From contig CAUDQR010000003.1 in NCBI GenBank assembly GCA_958451615.1, forward strand, positions 1 to 64,000: a DNA stretch of 64,000 nt, given 5' to 3'. How positions within the stretch are numbered: the stretch's first letter is position 1; each line of letters opens with the position of its first letter. The notes under the pieces are model-generated. The model had not been told where the DNA came from. It saw only the letters and a list, made by a program, of their open reading frames with translations, and ran no database searches. Shown piece after piece: positions 33,023-42,395 of the stretch. Made by a program: the position numbers and the translations under genes. Source of the DNA: an uncultured Collinsella sp. Its GTDB lineage: Bacteria; Actinomycetota; Coriobacteriia; Coriobacteriales; Coriobacteriaceae.

Positions 33023-34399
33023 CTAGGCCCTCAGCAGATAACGCACCTCGTAGGGCGCAAGCTCAAGGGCACCCGTCAGCTCAACCGTGGGCGCGCCGTC
33101 GGCCAGCAGGTCGACAAAGGACCCATTGAGCTCGCCGGCGCCAAAGGTGTAAGGCTCGCCCACGGCGTTCACCGCCACGAGCACCGTCGCGTCGTCGCAG
33201 GCACGCTCGAACAGCAGCTGCTTGTTCTGGATCACCACGTTGCGGTACGCGCCGTAGTTGAGAGCGCGTGCCGCCGCACCGTCTGTCGAGCGCAGGTGCG
33301 CGAGCTGCTTGATGAAGGCCGACAGCTCGTTGGGCGCAGGCTCATCGAGCGCAGGGCGCAGCGCCCAGTCGCCATCGGGGCCGCCCTTTTCGCCAGCAAT
33401 CCCCCACTCGCTGCCATAGTAGACACACGGAATGCCTGGCATGCCAAAGAGCATGCCATAGGCGGGACGCAGGCACGACTTGTCGGTGAGGATGCTTGCC
33501 AGGCGCGGCACGTCGTGGTTGTCGACAAACGACAGCAGGTGTTTGCCGCGGTAGATGCACCACGGGTCGCCGCCAAACTGGCGGTGCAGCGAATGGGCGA
33601 TCTCGAACATGTTGACCGAGTTAAAGCTGGAGTACAGGCCCTTGTAGCACTCGTAGTTGGTGCAGGAGTCGAGCATCTCGTCGTTGACGATCTGGTTGTA
33701 GTCGCCGTGGAGCGTCTCGCCGATCAGCACAAAATCGGGCTTAAGCTCGCGGGTAAAGGTATGCAGACGACGCATGAAGTCGCGGTCGAGCATATAGGCA
33801 ACGTCCAGGCGCAGGCCGTCGACGCCAAACACGTCAGCCCAACGGCGCACGGACTCGAGCAGGTAATCGACCACGGCGGGGTTTTGCAGGTTGAGCTTCA
33901 CAAGCTCAAAATGGCCCTCCCAGCCCTCGTACCAAAAGCCGTCGCCGTAGCACGAGTCACCGTCAAAGCTGATGTGGAACCAGTCCTTGTAGGGCGAGTC
34001 CCACTTGCGCTCCTGAACATCGCGGAAGGCCCAAAAGCCGCGACCGACATGGTTGAAGACGGCATCAAGCACCACACGGATGCCATGGGCATGCAGTGTC
34101 TCGCACACGGCGGCAAAGTCGGCATCCCCACCCAGGCGACGGTCGATATGGCGCAGGCTGCGCGTGTCGTAACCGTGGCTGTCGGATTCGAGCGGCGGGT
34201 TGATGAGCACAGCGCCAACGCCGAGTTCCTGCAGGTAGTCGGCCCATTGGGCGATTTTCATAATGGGAGCATCGGGGTTAGGCGCGGCGTTGGCAGCCTG
34301 GGCGAGTTCATCCTCGGCAACGGGCGCGGCGTTTTCGCGCGGAGCTCCGCAAAAGCCCAGCGGATAGATCTGATAGAACGTCGTCTCGTATGCCCACAT
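33023..34399 (-). CDS. Alpha-amylase family (GH13) glycosidase
   Basis: Start at 34399 (MWAYETTFYQIYPLGFCG) is supported by GGGAGG 8 nt upstream. The 458-residue protein shows the four GH13 regions: VVLDAVFNHVG, the nucleophile Asp in GLRLDVAYM, the acid/base Glu in FVLIGETLHGD and the third acid in LLSFVDNHDVPR. No signal peptide is seen, so it should act on internal maltodextrins or related oligosaccharides. Subfamily cannot be fixed by eye. Upstream of the glycosylase gene in the same direction. Confidence 0.88.
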   Translation of the reverse strand: MWAYETTFYQIYPLGFCGAPRENAAPVAEDELAQAANAAPNPDAPIMKIAQWADYLQELGVGAVLINPPLESDSHGYDTRSLRHIDRRLGGDADFAAVCETLHAHGIRVVLDAVFNHVGRGFWAFRDVQERKWDSPYKDWFHISFDGDSCYGDGFWYEGWEGHFELVKLNLQNPAVVDYLLESVRRWADVFGVDGLRLDVAYMLDRDFMRRLHTFTRELKPDFVLIGETLHGDYNQIVNDEMLDSCTNYECYKGLYSSFNSVNMFEIAHSLHRQFGGDPWCIYRGKHLLSFVDNHDVPRLASILTDKSCLRPAYGMLFGMPGIPCVYYGSEWGIAGEKGGPDGDWALRPALDEPAPNELSAFIKQLAHLRSTDGAAARALNYGAYRNVVIQNKQLLFERACDDATVLVAVNAVGEPYTFGAGELNGSFVDLLADGAPTVELTGALELAPYEVRYLLRA

Positions 34400-34472
34400 A
34401 GCAACCTCCCGGCAATCTTTCACGCAACGCCATCCATTGTATGCCCGCCGCGCATCCCCTCCCCCAAAATAA

Positions 34473-34537
34473 GTTGCGGTGAAATAGGGACTGTTGAGAC
34501 CAATAAACCGGGCAAACAGTCTCTATTCCACCGCAAC
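34473..34537. repeat. REP-like palindrome, GTTGCGGTGRAATAG family, copy 1
   Basis: GTTGCGGTGAAATAGGGACT and its imperfect complement ending ACCGCAAC form a 23-bp stem with a 19-nt loop, just 3' of the MFS gene. The second copy is at 38919-38983. The bases after AATAG differ but pair in each copy (GGACTGTT here, TTCCTGTT there). Confidence 0.75.
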
Positions 34538-34553
34538 TGATGAGGGGACGTGA

Positions 34554-35750
34554 TTAGGCGACAGGCTTTGCGCGGTGTATGGCCGGGAATAGCACCGTGA
34601 TAGCGAGAATGACACCCACGACGGCAATCGCCCCGCCCGCGCAACCGATCCAGGCGATGCCGGGACCCGACACCACGGCGCCGCCGACCGCGGTGCCCGT
34701 GCCGATACCGAGGTTAAACAGGCCCGAGAAGATCGACATGGCGACGGCCGACGAATCTGCCGGCGTGTACTTGATGAGCTCGGCCTGGAACGCCACGTTA
34801 AAGGCTGTGGAGCAGCAGCCCCATAGCGCGCAGACGGCAAGCACTGCTACGAGCGACGATGCGACCGGACCCATGAGCAGCAGAGCCACCGGCACGCCGG
34901 AGAGCGTGATAGCTAAGAACGGAAAGCGATGCCCATCGAACAGTCGGCCGAACAGCCAGCTTCCGAGCAGACCGGAGCAGCCAAACGCCGTCAGCGTCAT
35001 GGTGATGGCGCTTGCGTCGACATGGGCGACCTGCGCCAGGAAGGGCTCGATATAGCTGTAACCCGCGTAGTAGCCGGTCGCCATAAAGACCGTGACCGCG
35101 TAGAGCGCAATCAGGAACGGGTTCTTGAGCAGCTCGGGCAGCTGTTTGACGGTAAAGCGCTCGCCCGCCGGCATGACCGGGAACACCGCTGCCTGGTACA
35201 CCACCGCGGCGGCAGAGAAGGCTCCAACCACGGCAAACGTCATGCGCCAGCCCACGGCCAGGCCGATGGCGCGACCGATCGGTAGGCCGAAGATCTGCGC
35301 GATGGACGAGCCCGTGGCGATCATGCTGATGGCGAGCGCCCCATGACGCGTATCGACCAGGCGCGAGGCTATGATCGAAGCGACCGACCAGAACACGGCG
35401 TGCGCGCAGGCGACCACCAGGCGCGCACAGACCAGGATGGGATATGTCGGTGCCACAGCGGACAGGAACTGACCCAGAGAAAACACGGCGAGCACGCCGA
35501 GCAGCATACGCTTGAACTCAAAGCGCGAGGCAAACACCATGAGTGGCAGCGACAGCAGCATGACGCCCCAAGCATAGACCGAGATCATGATGCCTGCCTG
35601 GGCCTCGGTGAGCGAGAACGACGCGGCGATATCAGTCAGAAGGCCGATGGGCATGAACTCCGACGTGTTGAACACGAACGCACAGCAGGCGAGCCCGATA
35701 AGCGGGAGCCACTGCTTGAGCGAGATGCCATCTTGTCTTGCCTGAGTCAT
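34554..35750 (-). CDS. MFS transporter, sugar-efflux/drug-efflux type
   Basis: The 398-residue protein has twelve hydrophobic helices in two halves. Start at 35750 (MTQARQDGISLKQWLP) follows GGAGAGGG; the frame upstream is chance. NTSEFMPIGLLTDIAASFSLTEAQAG in the first helix-loop region is close to the DHA1/SotB-AraJ group, and VFASRFEFKRMLL is the cytoplasmic loop between helices 2 and 3 that carries the MFS motif. Substrates of this group are sugars, arabinose-like compounds or drugs; none can be assigned. Single-gene unit followed by a long palindrome. Confidence 0.85.
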   Translation of the reverse strand: MTQARQDGISLKQWLPLIGLACCAFVFNTSEFMPIGLLTDIAASFSLTEAQAGIMISVYAWGVMLLSLPLMVFASRFEFKRMLLGVLAVFSLGQFLSAVAPTYPILVCARLVVACAHAVFWSVASIIASRLVDTRHGALAISMIATGSSIAQIFGLPIGRAIGLAVGWRMTFAVVGAFSAAAVVYQAAVFPVMPAGERFTVKQLPELLKNPFLIALYAVTVFMATGYYAGYSYIEPFLAQVAHVDASAITMTLTAFGCSGLLGSWLFGRLFDGHRFPFLAITLSGVPVALLLMGPVASSLVAVLAVCALWGCCSTAFNVAFQAELIKYTPADSSAVAMSIFSGLFNLGIGTGTAVGGAVVSGPGIAWIGCAGGAIAVVGVILAITVLFPAIHRAKPVA

Positions 35751-35799
35751 GTAGGAACCCTCTCCGATTGTCTTGAGCGATGGGCGATTATATAGCAAC

Positions 35800-35832
35800 G
35801 GCCCCGCATCCGTCAGCAACAGATGCGGGGCC
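35800..35832. terminator. Hairpin between feoB end and MFS promoter
   Basis: GGCCCCGCAT, 13-nt loop, ATGCGGGGCC is a perfect 10-bp stem downstream of the feoAB stop. A TATAAT-like sequence on the minus strand just beyond it may be the -10 of the MFS gene. Confidence 0.7.
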
Positions 35833-35874
35833 GTAATCAACTCAATACACAGAGGTTGCGCCATCAATAAATAA

Positions 35875-38235
35875 CTAAGCCAACCCCAGCAATATGCCTG
35901 CCGAATGCACGACAAACGCCACAATCCAGGCAACCGTCACTTGGAACGCGAACACGGCCACGGCGTAGCGCGCGCCCAGCTCGCTCTTGACGGCGCCGAT
36001 GGCCGCCACGCAGGGCGGGTACAGCAGCGTAAAGACCAGGAACACATAGGCGGTGAACGGCGAGAACATAGTCGACAGTGCGGCGGGCGAGGTTGCGCCC
36101 AGAAGCACCGTGAGGGTCGAGATGACACTCTCCTTGGCGATAAGTCCGGTGACGAGCGCCGTGGACGCACGCCAGTCGCCAAAGCCGAGCGGCGCCAGCA
36201 CCGGCGCGATGATGCTACCCAGACCGGCAAGTAGACTCTGCGACTGATCGGCGACCACATTAAAGCGAATGTCGAACGTCTGAAGAAACCAAATGACCAC
36301 CGTAGCGGCAAAGATAATGGTAAAGGCCTTGGTGATGAAGTCCTTGGCCTTATCCCATGCCAGCATCACCGTCGTCTTGACGCTCGGCAGACGGTAATTG
36401 GGAAGCTCCATGATAAACGGCACCGGGTCACCCTTAAATGCCGTGCGATTGAGCACCAAAGCCGCGATGCAACCGACCGCAATGCCAATCAAATAGAGCG
36501 AGACCATGGCGGGAACCGTCGCCTGCGGGAAAAACGCCCCGCACAGCAGACCGTAGACCGGCAACTTGGCCGAACAGCTCATGAACGGCGTGAGCATGAC
36601 GGTCATCTTGCGGTCGTGCTCGGATGGGAGCGTACGGGTTGACATGATAGCCGGCACGGTGCAGCCAAAACCGACGAGCATAGGCACGAAGCTGCGGCCC
36701 GACAGGCCAAAGCGACGCAGCACTTTATCCATGACAAAGGCCACGCGCGCCATGTAGCCGGAGTCTTCCAGAATGGAGAGGAACAAAAAGAGCACGACGA
36801 TAATCGGCAGGAAGGTCAGCACGCTGCCCACGCCCGTAAGCACGCCGTCGACAGCCAGCGAGCGTACCACGTCGTTGGTGCCGAACGCCTTGAGGCCCGC
36901 ATCGGCCGAGGCGATGACGGCAGCGATGCCGTCCTCCATGAGTCCCTGCAACGCCGCGCCGATCACGCCAAACGTCAGCCAAAAGACGAGGCCCATGATC
37001 ACCAGGAACGCCGGAATGGCCGTGTAGCGACCCGTCAGGATGCGGTCGATCTTGACGGAGCGCACGTGCTCGCGGCTCTCATGCGGCTTGACGACGCAGC
37101 GCCCGCACACGTCGCCGATAAAGCTAAAGCGCATATCGGCCAGCGCGGACAGGCGGTCGGTGCCGGCTTCGCCCTCCATCTGGGTAATGATGTGCTCGAT
37201 AGCGTCGAGCTCATTGCGATCCAAGTGAAGCGCCTCGGTCACCAGCTCGTCGCCTTCAACCAGCTTGGTCGCCGCAAAACGCACCGGAATGTGCGCCGTC
37301 ACGGCATGGTCCTCGATCAGGTTGGCAATGCCGTGGATGCAGCGATGCAGTGCACCGCCGTCCGAGCCATCGGGCGCACAGAAGTCCAGGCGACCGGGGC
37401 GCTCGCGGAACCGTGCCACGTGCAAGGCATGATCCACCAGCTCGCCGATACCCTCGTTGCGGGCAGCGCTAATGGGGACAACAGGCACGCCCAACAGGCT
37501 CTCGAGCAGGTTGACGTCCACGGCGCCGCCGTTGGCCGTCACCTCGTCCATCATGTTGAGCGCGATGACCATGGGGCGGTCGAGCTCCATAAGCTGCAGC
37601 GTCAGGTACAGGTTGCGTTCGATATTAGTAGCGTCGATGATGTCGATGATGGCGTCGGGGTTTTCGTCCAGGATAAATTGGCGACTGACGATCTCTTCGC
37701 CCGTGTACGGAGACAGCGAATAGATGCCGGGCAGGTCGGTAACGCTTGCCTCGGGATGGTTACGGATGGTGCCGTCCTTGCGGTCGACCGTCACGCCGGG
37801 AAAGTTACCGACGTGCTGGTTGGAGCCCGTAAGCTGGTTGAACAGCGTGGTCTTACCGCAGTTTTGGTTGCCGGCGAGGGCAAAATGCAGCGGTGCGCCC
37901 TCGGGCACGGCCGTTTTTGCCGCACGGGGCGAATACGTCCCCTCGCCAAGTGCCGGGTGCTCCGTCATGCCGATTGCGGCGTTAGTGCGCGGACCCGTGT
38001 CTGTGTCGTGAACACCCACGAGCTCGATGCGAGCAGCATCGTCCTTGCGCAGCGTCAACTCGTAGCCACGCAGGCGAATCTCGAGCGGGTCGCCCATAGG
38101 AGCGTACTTCATCATGGTGACTTCGGTGCCCGGCGTTAGGCCCATGTCCAAAATATGCTGTCGGAGTGCCTGATCGTCCGATGCCACCGATGCGACAACG
38201 GCGTCCTTTCCAATCTCGAGTGTATCGAGCTTCAC
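35875..38235 (-). CDS. feoB: Ferrous iron transporter, FeoA-FeoB fusion (GTG start)
   Basis: The 786-residue protein starts with a FeoA SH3-like domain (about 1-75: LRQHILDMGLTPGTEVTMMKYAPMGDPL) and continues after a short linker into FeoB. The G-domain shows G1 AGNQNCGKTTLFNQLTG, G3 DLPGIYSLSPYT and G4 LNMMDE. Gate repeats are seen as VGFGCTVPAIMSTRTL and FMSCSAKLPVYGLL, with the conserved cysteines. It imports Fe(II) at the expense of GTP. GTG at 38235 follows AAAGGATGAG. A fused FeoA is found in some anaerobes; no FeoC is visible. Confidence 0.94.
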   Translation of the reverse strand: MKLDTLEIGKDAVVASVASDDQALRQHILDMGLTPGTEVTMMKYAPMGDPLEIRLRGYELTLRKDDAARIELVGVHDTDTGPRTNAAIGMTEHPALGEGTYSPRAAKTAVPEGAPLHFALAGNQNCGKTTLFNQLTGSNQHVGNFPGVTVDRKDGTIRNHPEASVTDLPGIYSLSPYTGEEIVSRQFILDENPDAIIDIIDATNIERNLYLTLQLMELDRPMVIALNMMDEVTANGGAVDVNLLESLLGVPVVPISAARNEGIGELVDHALHVARFRERPGRLDFCAPDGSDGGALHRCIHGIANLIEDHAVTAHIPVRFAATKLVEGDELVTEALHLDRNELDAIEHIITQMEGEAGTDRLSALADMRFSFIGDVCGRCVVKPHESREHVRSVKIDRILTGRYTAIPAFLVIMGLVFWLTFGVIGAALQGLMEDGIAAVIASADAGLKAFGTNDVVRSLAVDGVLTGVGSVLTFLPIIVVLFLFLSILEDSGYMARVAFVMDKVLRRFGLSGRSFVPMLVGFGCTVPAIMSTRTLPSEHDRKMTVMLTPFMSCSAKLPVYGLLCGAFFPQATVPAMVSLYLIGIAVGCIAALVLNRTAFKGDPVPFIMELPNYRLPSVKTTVMLAWDKAKDFITKAFTIIFAATVVIWFLQTFDIRFNVVADQSQSLLAGLGSIIAPVLAPLGFGDWRASTALVTGLIAKESVISTLTVLLGATSPAALSTMFSPFTAYVFLVFTLLYPPCVAAIGAVKSELGARYAVAVFAFQVTVAWIVAFVVHSAGILLGLA

Positions 38236-38356
38236 GCGCTCATCCTTTCGTTAGACGCGGTTAACCGTTTACCGGGGCTAACCAACTCGTAACGACAAAT
38301 GATAGCGCTCTGAACTATTTTATAAAGTCAAATACCGATGTTTACCTGCGCAAACT

Positions 38357-38677
38357 TTATGCGGTGCGCCCCGAAAGCTCTTTGCGCATACCGCTCAGCG
38401 AGATCGAAATGGAACCCGACCGCGCGGTAGCAGTGAGTCGATCGCCCTCAACCGACCCCGTGCATGTAAAGGGCGCCTTGCCCATCAAGACGTGGGAGAT
38501 AGTACCCGAGAGCTCAAAGAAATCGCACTCAGCGCGGGCACCCGAGAGAGCGATATTGAGACCCCTGACGTTTAGTACTGCCCTGAGCGCGCCGTTCACC
38601 CCATGTGAAAACGTCACCTCGCCGCGTCTACTCCCCACCGGCGTCTGGACCGAAACCACATACGTACCCTCAAGCAT
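38357..38677 (-). CDS. Small conserved beta-rich protein of unknown function
   Basis: Start at 38677 (MLEGTYVVSVQTPVGSRRG) has AGAGGAGGA upstream. The 106-residue product is predicted to be mostly beta strands with alternating hydrophobic residues and many Ser/Gly (SGSISISLSGMRKEL at the end). No cofactor or catalytic motif is seen. It lies upstream of feoAB on the same strand with a 121-bp gap, so the two could be separate units. Function unknown. Confidence 0.65.
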   Translation of the reverse strand: MLEGTYVVSVQTPVGSRRGEVTFSHGVNGALRAVLNVRGLNIALSGARAECDFFELSGTISHVLMGKAPFTCTGSVEGDRLTATARSGSISISLSGMRKELSGRTA

Positions 38678-38918
38678 GGTTCCTCCTCTGAGTAGGCTTT
38701 TTGAAATGGCCATCTAGTCTACTTTGCTGCGAGACGGCTTGCCCAGAAACTGCAAGCACATAACGACGTTCAACCAACAGATTGCTGCAAGGAGGACAAG
38801 CGTGCAAGGGGGGGCAGATTACATTTGGCACCACTTGCGCCAACGGACGGGATGCGGAGCGACTGTGCAGGTGGATTCTGGATCGCCGCTTCCTCCGTCC
38901 CCCAGCGAATCAAAACAA

Positions 38919-38983
38919 GTTGCGGTGGAATAGTTCCTGTTTGATGCTTTAACCAGCAAAAACAGGAACTATTTCGCCGCAAC
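38919..38983. repeat. REP-like palindrome, GTTGCGGTGRAATAG family, copy 2
   Basis: GTTGCGGTGGAATAGTTCCT and its near-complement ending GCCGCAAC form a long stem with a 19-nt loop. It shares the outer 15 bp with the element at 34473-34537, while the inner stem is changed on both sides. Confidence 0.75.
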
Positions 38984-38986
38984 AGC

Positions 38987-39026
38987 AAAAGCCCGCGCTG
39001 GCAACAAATGTCACCTGCGCGGGCTT
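38987..39026 (-). terminator. Terminator of the APC permease gene
   Basis: Minus strand AAGCCCGCGC, loop, GCGCGGGCTTTT; a 9-bp stem with a short T-tract, about 115 bp after the stop. Confidence 0.7.
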
Positions 39027-39139
39027 GGTGGGCGCTCACAAAGGCACGTTACAGAGGCCCACGTCAGTTATGGATTACCGAACGGCACCGGCACGCGACG
39101 CCTCCGTCGGCTTACCAAGCGATGAAGCTTGCCGCAGTC

Positions 39140-40603
39140 TTAGACTATCGGCGCAATGCCGGCAAAGTGCAGATACAGCGAGATGACCGCCACGACAATG
39201 ACCACCGCTGCGATCAGCTTGTCGTGCAGGTGCGGAAGTACCGGCTTACCGCGACCTCGCTCGCCCAGCATATAAACGGGAATGGCCGGAGCAAAAAGGA
39301 TCGTCGTGATCATGACGCCCTGGAGGCCCGTCGACCACACAAGGAACAATGTGTAAATGAAGCCGAGCGTGCCGAAGAATCGCGCCTTGCCGACGCTTGG
39401 CGCATGCGGTCCGTCCAGATGCTCCTTCTTCCAACCAATCACCATGTAATAGGCAGCCGAGCAGACATACGGAACCAGAATCGTGTTGACTGCGCAGCTA
39501 TAGAAGAACTGGTAGGTGCTCGCCGCCACATACGACACGATCAAGAAGAGCTGCGTAATGCCGGAGCTCACGAGAACCGTTACCACCGGGGCGTCGTGCT
39601 TGTTCGTCTTGGCAAACGCCAGAGGGAAGGATCCCTGGCGCGCCGCCTCGAACGGCGTCTCGGACGCAATGATGACATAGCCCAGCAGCGCGCCGACCAA
39701 CGAAAGGATAACGCCAAGGTTTACGATGGCAGCACCAACCGGACCGATTGCGCACTCGAGAATTCCCGCCATGGAGGGCGTTGCAAGCTGTGCCATCTCC
39801 TCGCGCGGCATAATGCCGAGCGACAGCATCGAGATGATCAGATACAGCGTGAATACAGCCGCAAATCCGAGCGCCGTCGAGCGGCCGACGTCACGCACGT
39901 ACTTAGCACGGCCCGAGATAACGACAGCGCCCTCGATGCCCGTGAAGACCCAGACAAGGGCAATCATGGTCGAGACAACCTGCTCGCCAAAGCCAGGACC
40001 AGCCGGCTCTCCCCAGAAGTTGTCCATAAAGATATCGACGTTGAACTTACCCAGGAGCACGATACTCAGAACAAAGAGCCCCAACGGCACCAGCTTCGCC
40101 AACGTGACGATTGTGTTAATGCCCGCAGCCTCCTTAACGCCACGAAGCACAAGGGCGGTAAGGAACCACAAAAACACGCTGGCGCAGACGATAGAAAGCA
40201 GGTTGTTACCCGCGCCAAACGCGGGGAAGAAATAGCCCAGCGCGCTAAACAGCAAGAGCGCAAAGCTCACGTTGGAAAGACATGCGCTGATCCAGTAGCC
40301 CCAAGCGGAGTTGAATCCAATGTAATCGCCAAAACCGGCCGCAGCGTATGCATAGATGCCGCCGGTCAGGTCGGGACGGGCCTGAGACAAACCGTTGAAC
40401 ACCATCATCAGCGCAAAGACGCCAATAAAGCAAATTCCCCACGAGACGATAACCGCACCGGTATTTGCCCCGCCTGCTGCCATATCGCCGGCAAGCGAAA
40501 AGATGCCGCCACAAATACTGGCGGTAATAACCATCATGGTCAGACGAAAGAGATCGAGGCCATTAGGGTCGATAATCTCTTCATTTTGAGCTTTAGAGGC
40601 CAT
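39140..40603 (-). CDS. APC-family amino acid antiporter (arginine/ornithine type)
   Basis: The 487-residue membrane protein has about 13 hydrophobic helices. The first helix VITASICGGIFSLAGDMAAGG and the loop GIEGAVVISGRAKYVRDVG are typical of the basic amino acid/polyamine antiporter branch that includes ArcD and AdiC. The neighbouring dimethylargininase gene suggests that it moves arginine, methylated arginine, citrulline or ornithine; this is context inference. A terminator-like hairpin (40637-40677) between the two genes would lower its expression relative to the enzyme. Confidence 0.85.
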   Translation of the reverse strand: MASKAQNEEIIDPNGLDLFRLTMMVITASICGGIFSLAGDMAAGGANTGAVIVSWGICFIGVFALMMVFNGLSQARPDLTGGIYAYAAAGFGDYIGFNSAWGYWISACLSNVSFALLLFSALGYFFPAFGAGNNLLSIVCASVFLWFLTALVLRGVKEAAGINTIVTLAKLVPLGLFVLSIVLLGKFNVDIFMDNFWGEPAGPGFGEQVVSTMIALVWVFTGIEGAVVISGRAKYVRDVGRSTALGFAAVFTLYLIISMLSLGIMPREEMAQLATPSMAGILECAIGPVGAAIVNLGVILSLVGALLGYVIIASETPFEAARQGSFPLAFAKTNKHDAPVVTVLVSSGITQLFLIVSYVAASTYQFFYSCAVNTILVPYVCSAAYYMVIGWKKEHLDGPHAPSVGKARFFGTLGFIYTLFLVWSTGLQGVMITTILFAPAIPVYMLGERGRGKPVLPHLHDKLIAAVVIVVAVISLYLHFAGIAPIV

Positions 40604-40636
40604 TGTATGTGCACCCCCTTCATCATGTGATCGAAC

Positions 40637-40677
40637 GAAAGATGGCCCGGACGTCCCGAATCGGGTGCCGGGCCATC
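40637..40677 (-). terminator. Hairpin between dimethylargininase and permease genes
   Basis: Minus strand GATGGCCCGGC, an inner CCCG-ATT-CGGG, then GTCCGGGCCATC and TTTCGTT. It may act as a partial terminator. Confidence 0.75.
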
Positions 40678-40712
40678 GGTCAAGCGATCATCAGACTGTT
40701 ACAGCTATCGCG

Positions 40713-41489
40713 TTAGAAGCGCAGCGACAGGCAAGAAAGGCCGCCGTCGACCTTGCGATACTCGGAGGTGTCAACGACGAGTGTCTTGTAGCCCAGATCC
40801 TGCACGGCCTTGAGCACAGTCGGATAGCCCTCGGCAACGATGACCGTACCGTTGACCCAGATGCAGTTTGCGCCGTACGCCTCGTCCTCGGGCACGACGA
40901 TCTTGTTGTACTGGGCAAAGTCGGGCTTATCGATGAACTCACCAGAGACGAGCATGTTGTTGTCCTCGATGTAGTTGACGCCCGTCTTGAGGTGCAGGAC
41001 CTCCTCCAGCGGAACCTCGGAACCCTCGAGGCCCCAGCCCTCGAGAATCTCGCAGAACTGGCGGATGCCCTCTTCGTTGGTGCGAGCGGAGCGACCGACG
41101 TAGAAATGGTCGCCGACCATCATGACATCGCCGCCGTCGAGCGTGCCCGGAGAAACGATGTGCTTGACATGCTCGTCGTCAAAGAAGCGACGGACGGCCG
41201 GCTCGATCTCGTCCTTCTCGCCGTTGCGGCTATCGGCGCCGGGGTTGGTAATGATGGCGCCGCAGCGAGTGATAACGGCCGGATCTTCGACGAAGCAGCT
41301 GTCAGGATACTGCTCGAGTGCCGGCAGCACCGAGACGTCCACGCCGCACTGCTCGAGCGCATGCTCGTAATCGTAGTGCTCCTCGATGGCGCGCTCGTAG
41401 ATGGGCTGGCCAAGCTCGGGGGCGCTCGTGATGCCATTGCTCAGGGACTTGCCGGGGCGGCGGATGATGACGTGGCTGAACTTGGTCAT
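40713..41489 (-). CDS. Dimethylarginine dimethylaminohydrolase-like amidinotransferase
   Basis: The 258-residue protein has the guanidine-modifying pentein fold: PDSCFVEDPAVI with the substrate acids, LDGGDVMMVGDHFYVGRSARTN with the catalytic His, and the nucleophile Cys in VDGGLSCLSLRF at the C-terminus. The length and C-terminal GGLSCLSLRF point to DDAH (methylated arginine to citrulline plus methylamine) rather than the roughly 400-residue arginine deiminase. It is paired with an APC antiporter and faces a GntR regulator. Confidence 0.85.
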   Translation of the reverse strand: MTKFSHVIIRRPGKSLSNGITSAPELGQPIYERAIEEHYDYEHALEQCGVDVSVLPALEQYPDSCFVEDPAVITRCGAIITNPGADSRNGEKDEIEPAVRRFFDDEHVKHIVSPGTLDGGDVMMVGDHFYVGRSARTNEEGIRQFCEILEGWGLEGSEVPLEEVLHLKTGVNYIEDNNMLVSGEFIDKPDFAQYNKIVVPEDEAYGANCIWVNGTVIVAEGYPTVLKAVQDLGYKTLVVDTSEYRKVDGGLSCLSLRF

Positions 41490-41586
41490 GATGATCCTCC
41501 TTGGATCTCTTGGCAGAGAGCGGGACTTCTTTGCGCCCGCCTTCCTTTCGATGGCTTTATCTTAGGGCGGTTTTCTTGTTTTGTAT

Positions 41587-41598
41587 ATTGTATACAAT
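41587..41598. promoter_or_regulatory. Putative GntR operator ATTGTATACAAT
   Basis: A perfect 12-bp palindrome in the spacer between the dimethylargininase gene and the divergent gntR gene. TTGTATACAA is a common core for FCD-type GntR regulators, so the adjacent regulator is the likely ligand. Confidence 0.75.
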
Positions 41599-41744
41599 CC
41601 CGAACGGTAGATATTCCTCGGTAAGCGTATTCCTGCTTATCGGCGCAAAGTAGCACGATTTAGCTGGTCGTTCTATAATTCAACTGAGCTATTCAAGCGA
41701 AACGTATTTAATTTTAGAAATATACCGTTAAGGAACATAAGCTC

Positions 41745-42395
41745 ATGGAAACGCTCAGAAGGCCCCTGAAGGACCACGTATACGACTATATTTCGAGCCG
41801 TATTGACGCCGGCGAGCTTTCGGCCGGCGACCGGCTGAGCGAGCAAGCGATCTGCGATGCCATGGGCGTGTCGCGCACGCCGGTCCGCGAAGCGCTCATC
41901 CAGCTCGCAAGCGACGGCTATCTGGACAATCTCCCCCGCCGCGGATTCCGCGTCCGTGGGTTCGATCAGCAAAACGCCGTTGAAGTCTTTGAGATTATGG
42001 GGCCGCTCGACGGGCAGGCCGCATATCTCGCCTGTCCGAACCTAACCGACGATGACATTACGCAGCTTAAATTTCTCGTCGGCTCCATGGACCTTGCGAT
42101 CCAAGGCGGCCTCATCCGTAAGTACGACGATATTCAGCGAGACTTTCACCTTACGTACTTCAACCGCTGCGGCAACGACCGTCTGCGCGATATGATCTCG
42201 CAGCTCGAGCGTTGCTTTATCAAGCGCGATTACGAGACTGTCGACCAAGAGACGGCTTGCAAACTGCTCAATAAAGCCAACAACGAACATGCTCATATTC
42301 TTGAGTTGTTCGAAGCACGAGATGCGACGGGCGTGCGCGACTACGTTCGCGATGTCCATTGGAACACAGAAAACGCCCAGTTCACCGTCTGGTAG
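41745..42395 (+). CDS. GntR-family transcriptional regulator (FCD domain)
   Basis: The 216-residue protein has an N-terminal winged helix (about 10-70) with LSEQAICDAMGVSRTPVREAL as recognition helix-turn-helix and an alpha-helical FCD ligand domain (about 80-205) with metal-type residues such as the Asp and His of DIQRDFHLTYF and EHAHILELF. FCD regulators sense small acids or amino acids. Divergence from the dimethylargininase and antiporter genes, with a TTGTATACAA palindrome between them, suggests that it controls both. Confidence 0.9.
   Translation: METLRRPLKDHVYDYISSRIDAGELSAGDRLSEQAICDAMGVSRTPVREALIQLASDGYLDNLPRRGFRVRGFDQQNAVEVFEIMGPLDGQAAYLACPNLTDDDITQLKFLVGSMDLAIQGGLIRKYDDIQRDFHLTYFNRCGNDRLRDMISQLERCFIKRDYETVDQETACKLLNKANNEHAHILELFEARDATGVRDYVRDVHWNTENAQFTVW

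Larger units (their letters stand above)
38678..39139. other. Gene-free stretch before the APC permease gene
   Basis: It holds one palindrome (38919-38983), the permease terminator (38987-39026) and otherwise unremarkable sequence with a G-run at 38810-38816. I see no plausible gene. Confidence 0.6.

Noticed and set aside
38236-38356. Possible iron-regulator (DtxR/IdeR) box upstream of feoAB
   Set aside because: GGTTAACC and GGCTAACC occur there, but spacing and symmetry do not fit the 19-bp DtxR consensus well enough to call a site.
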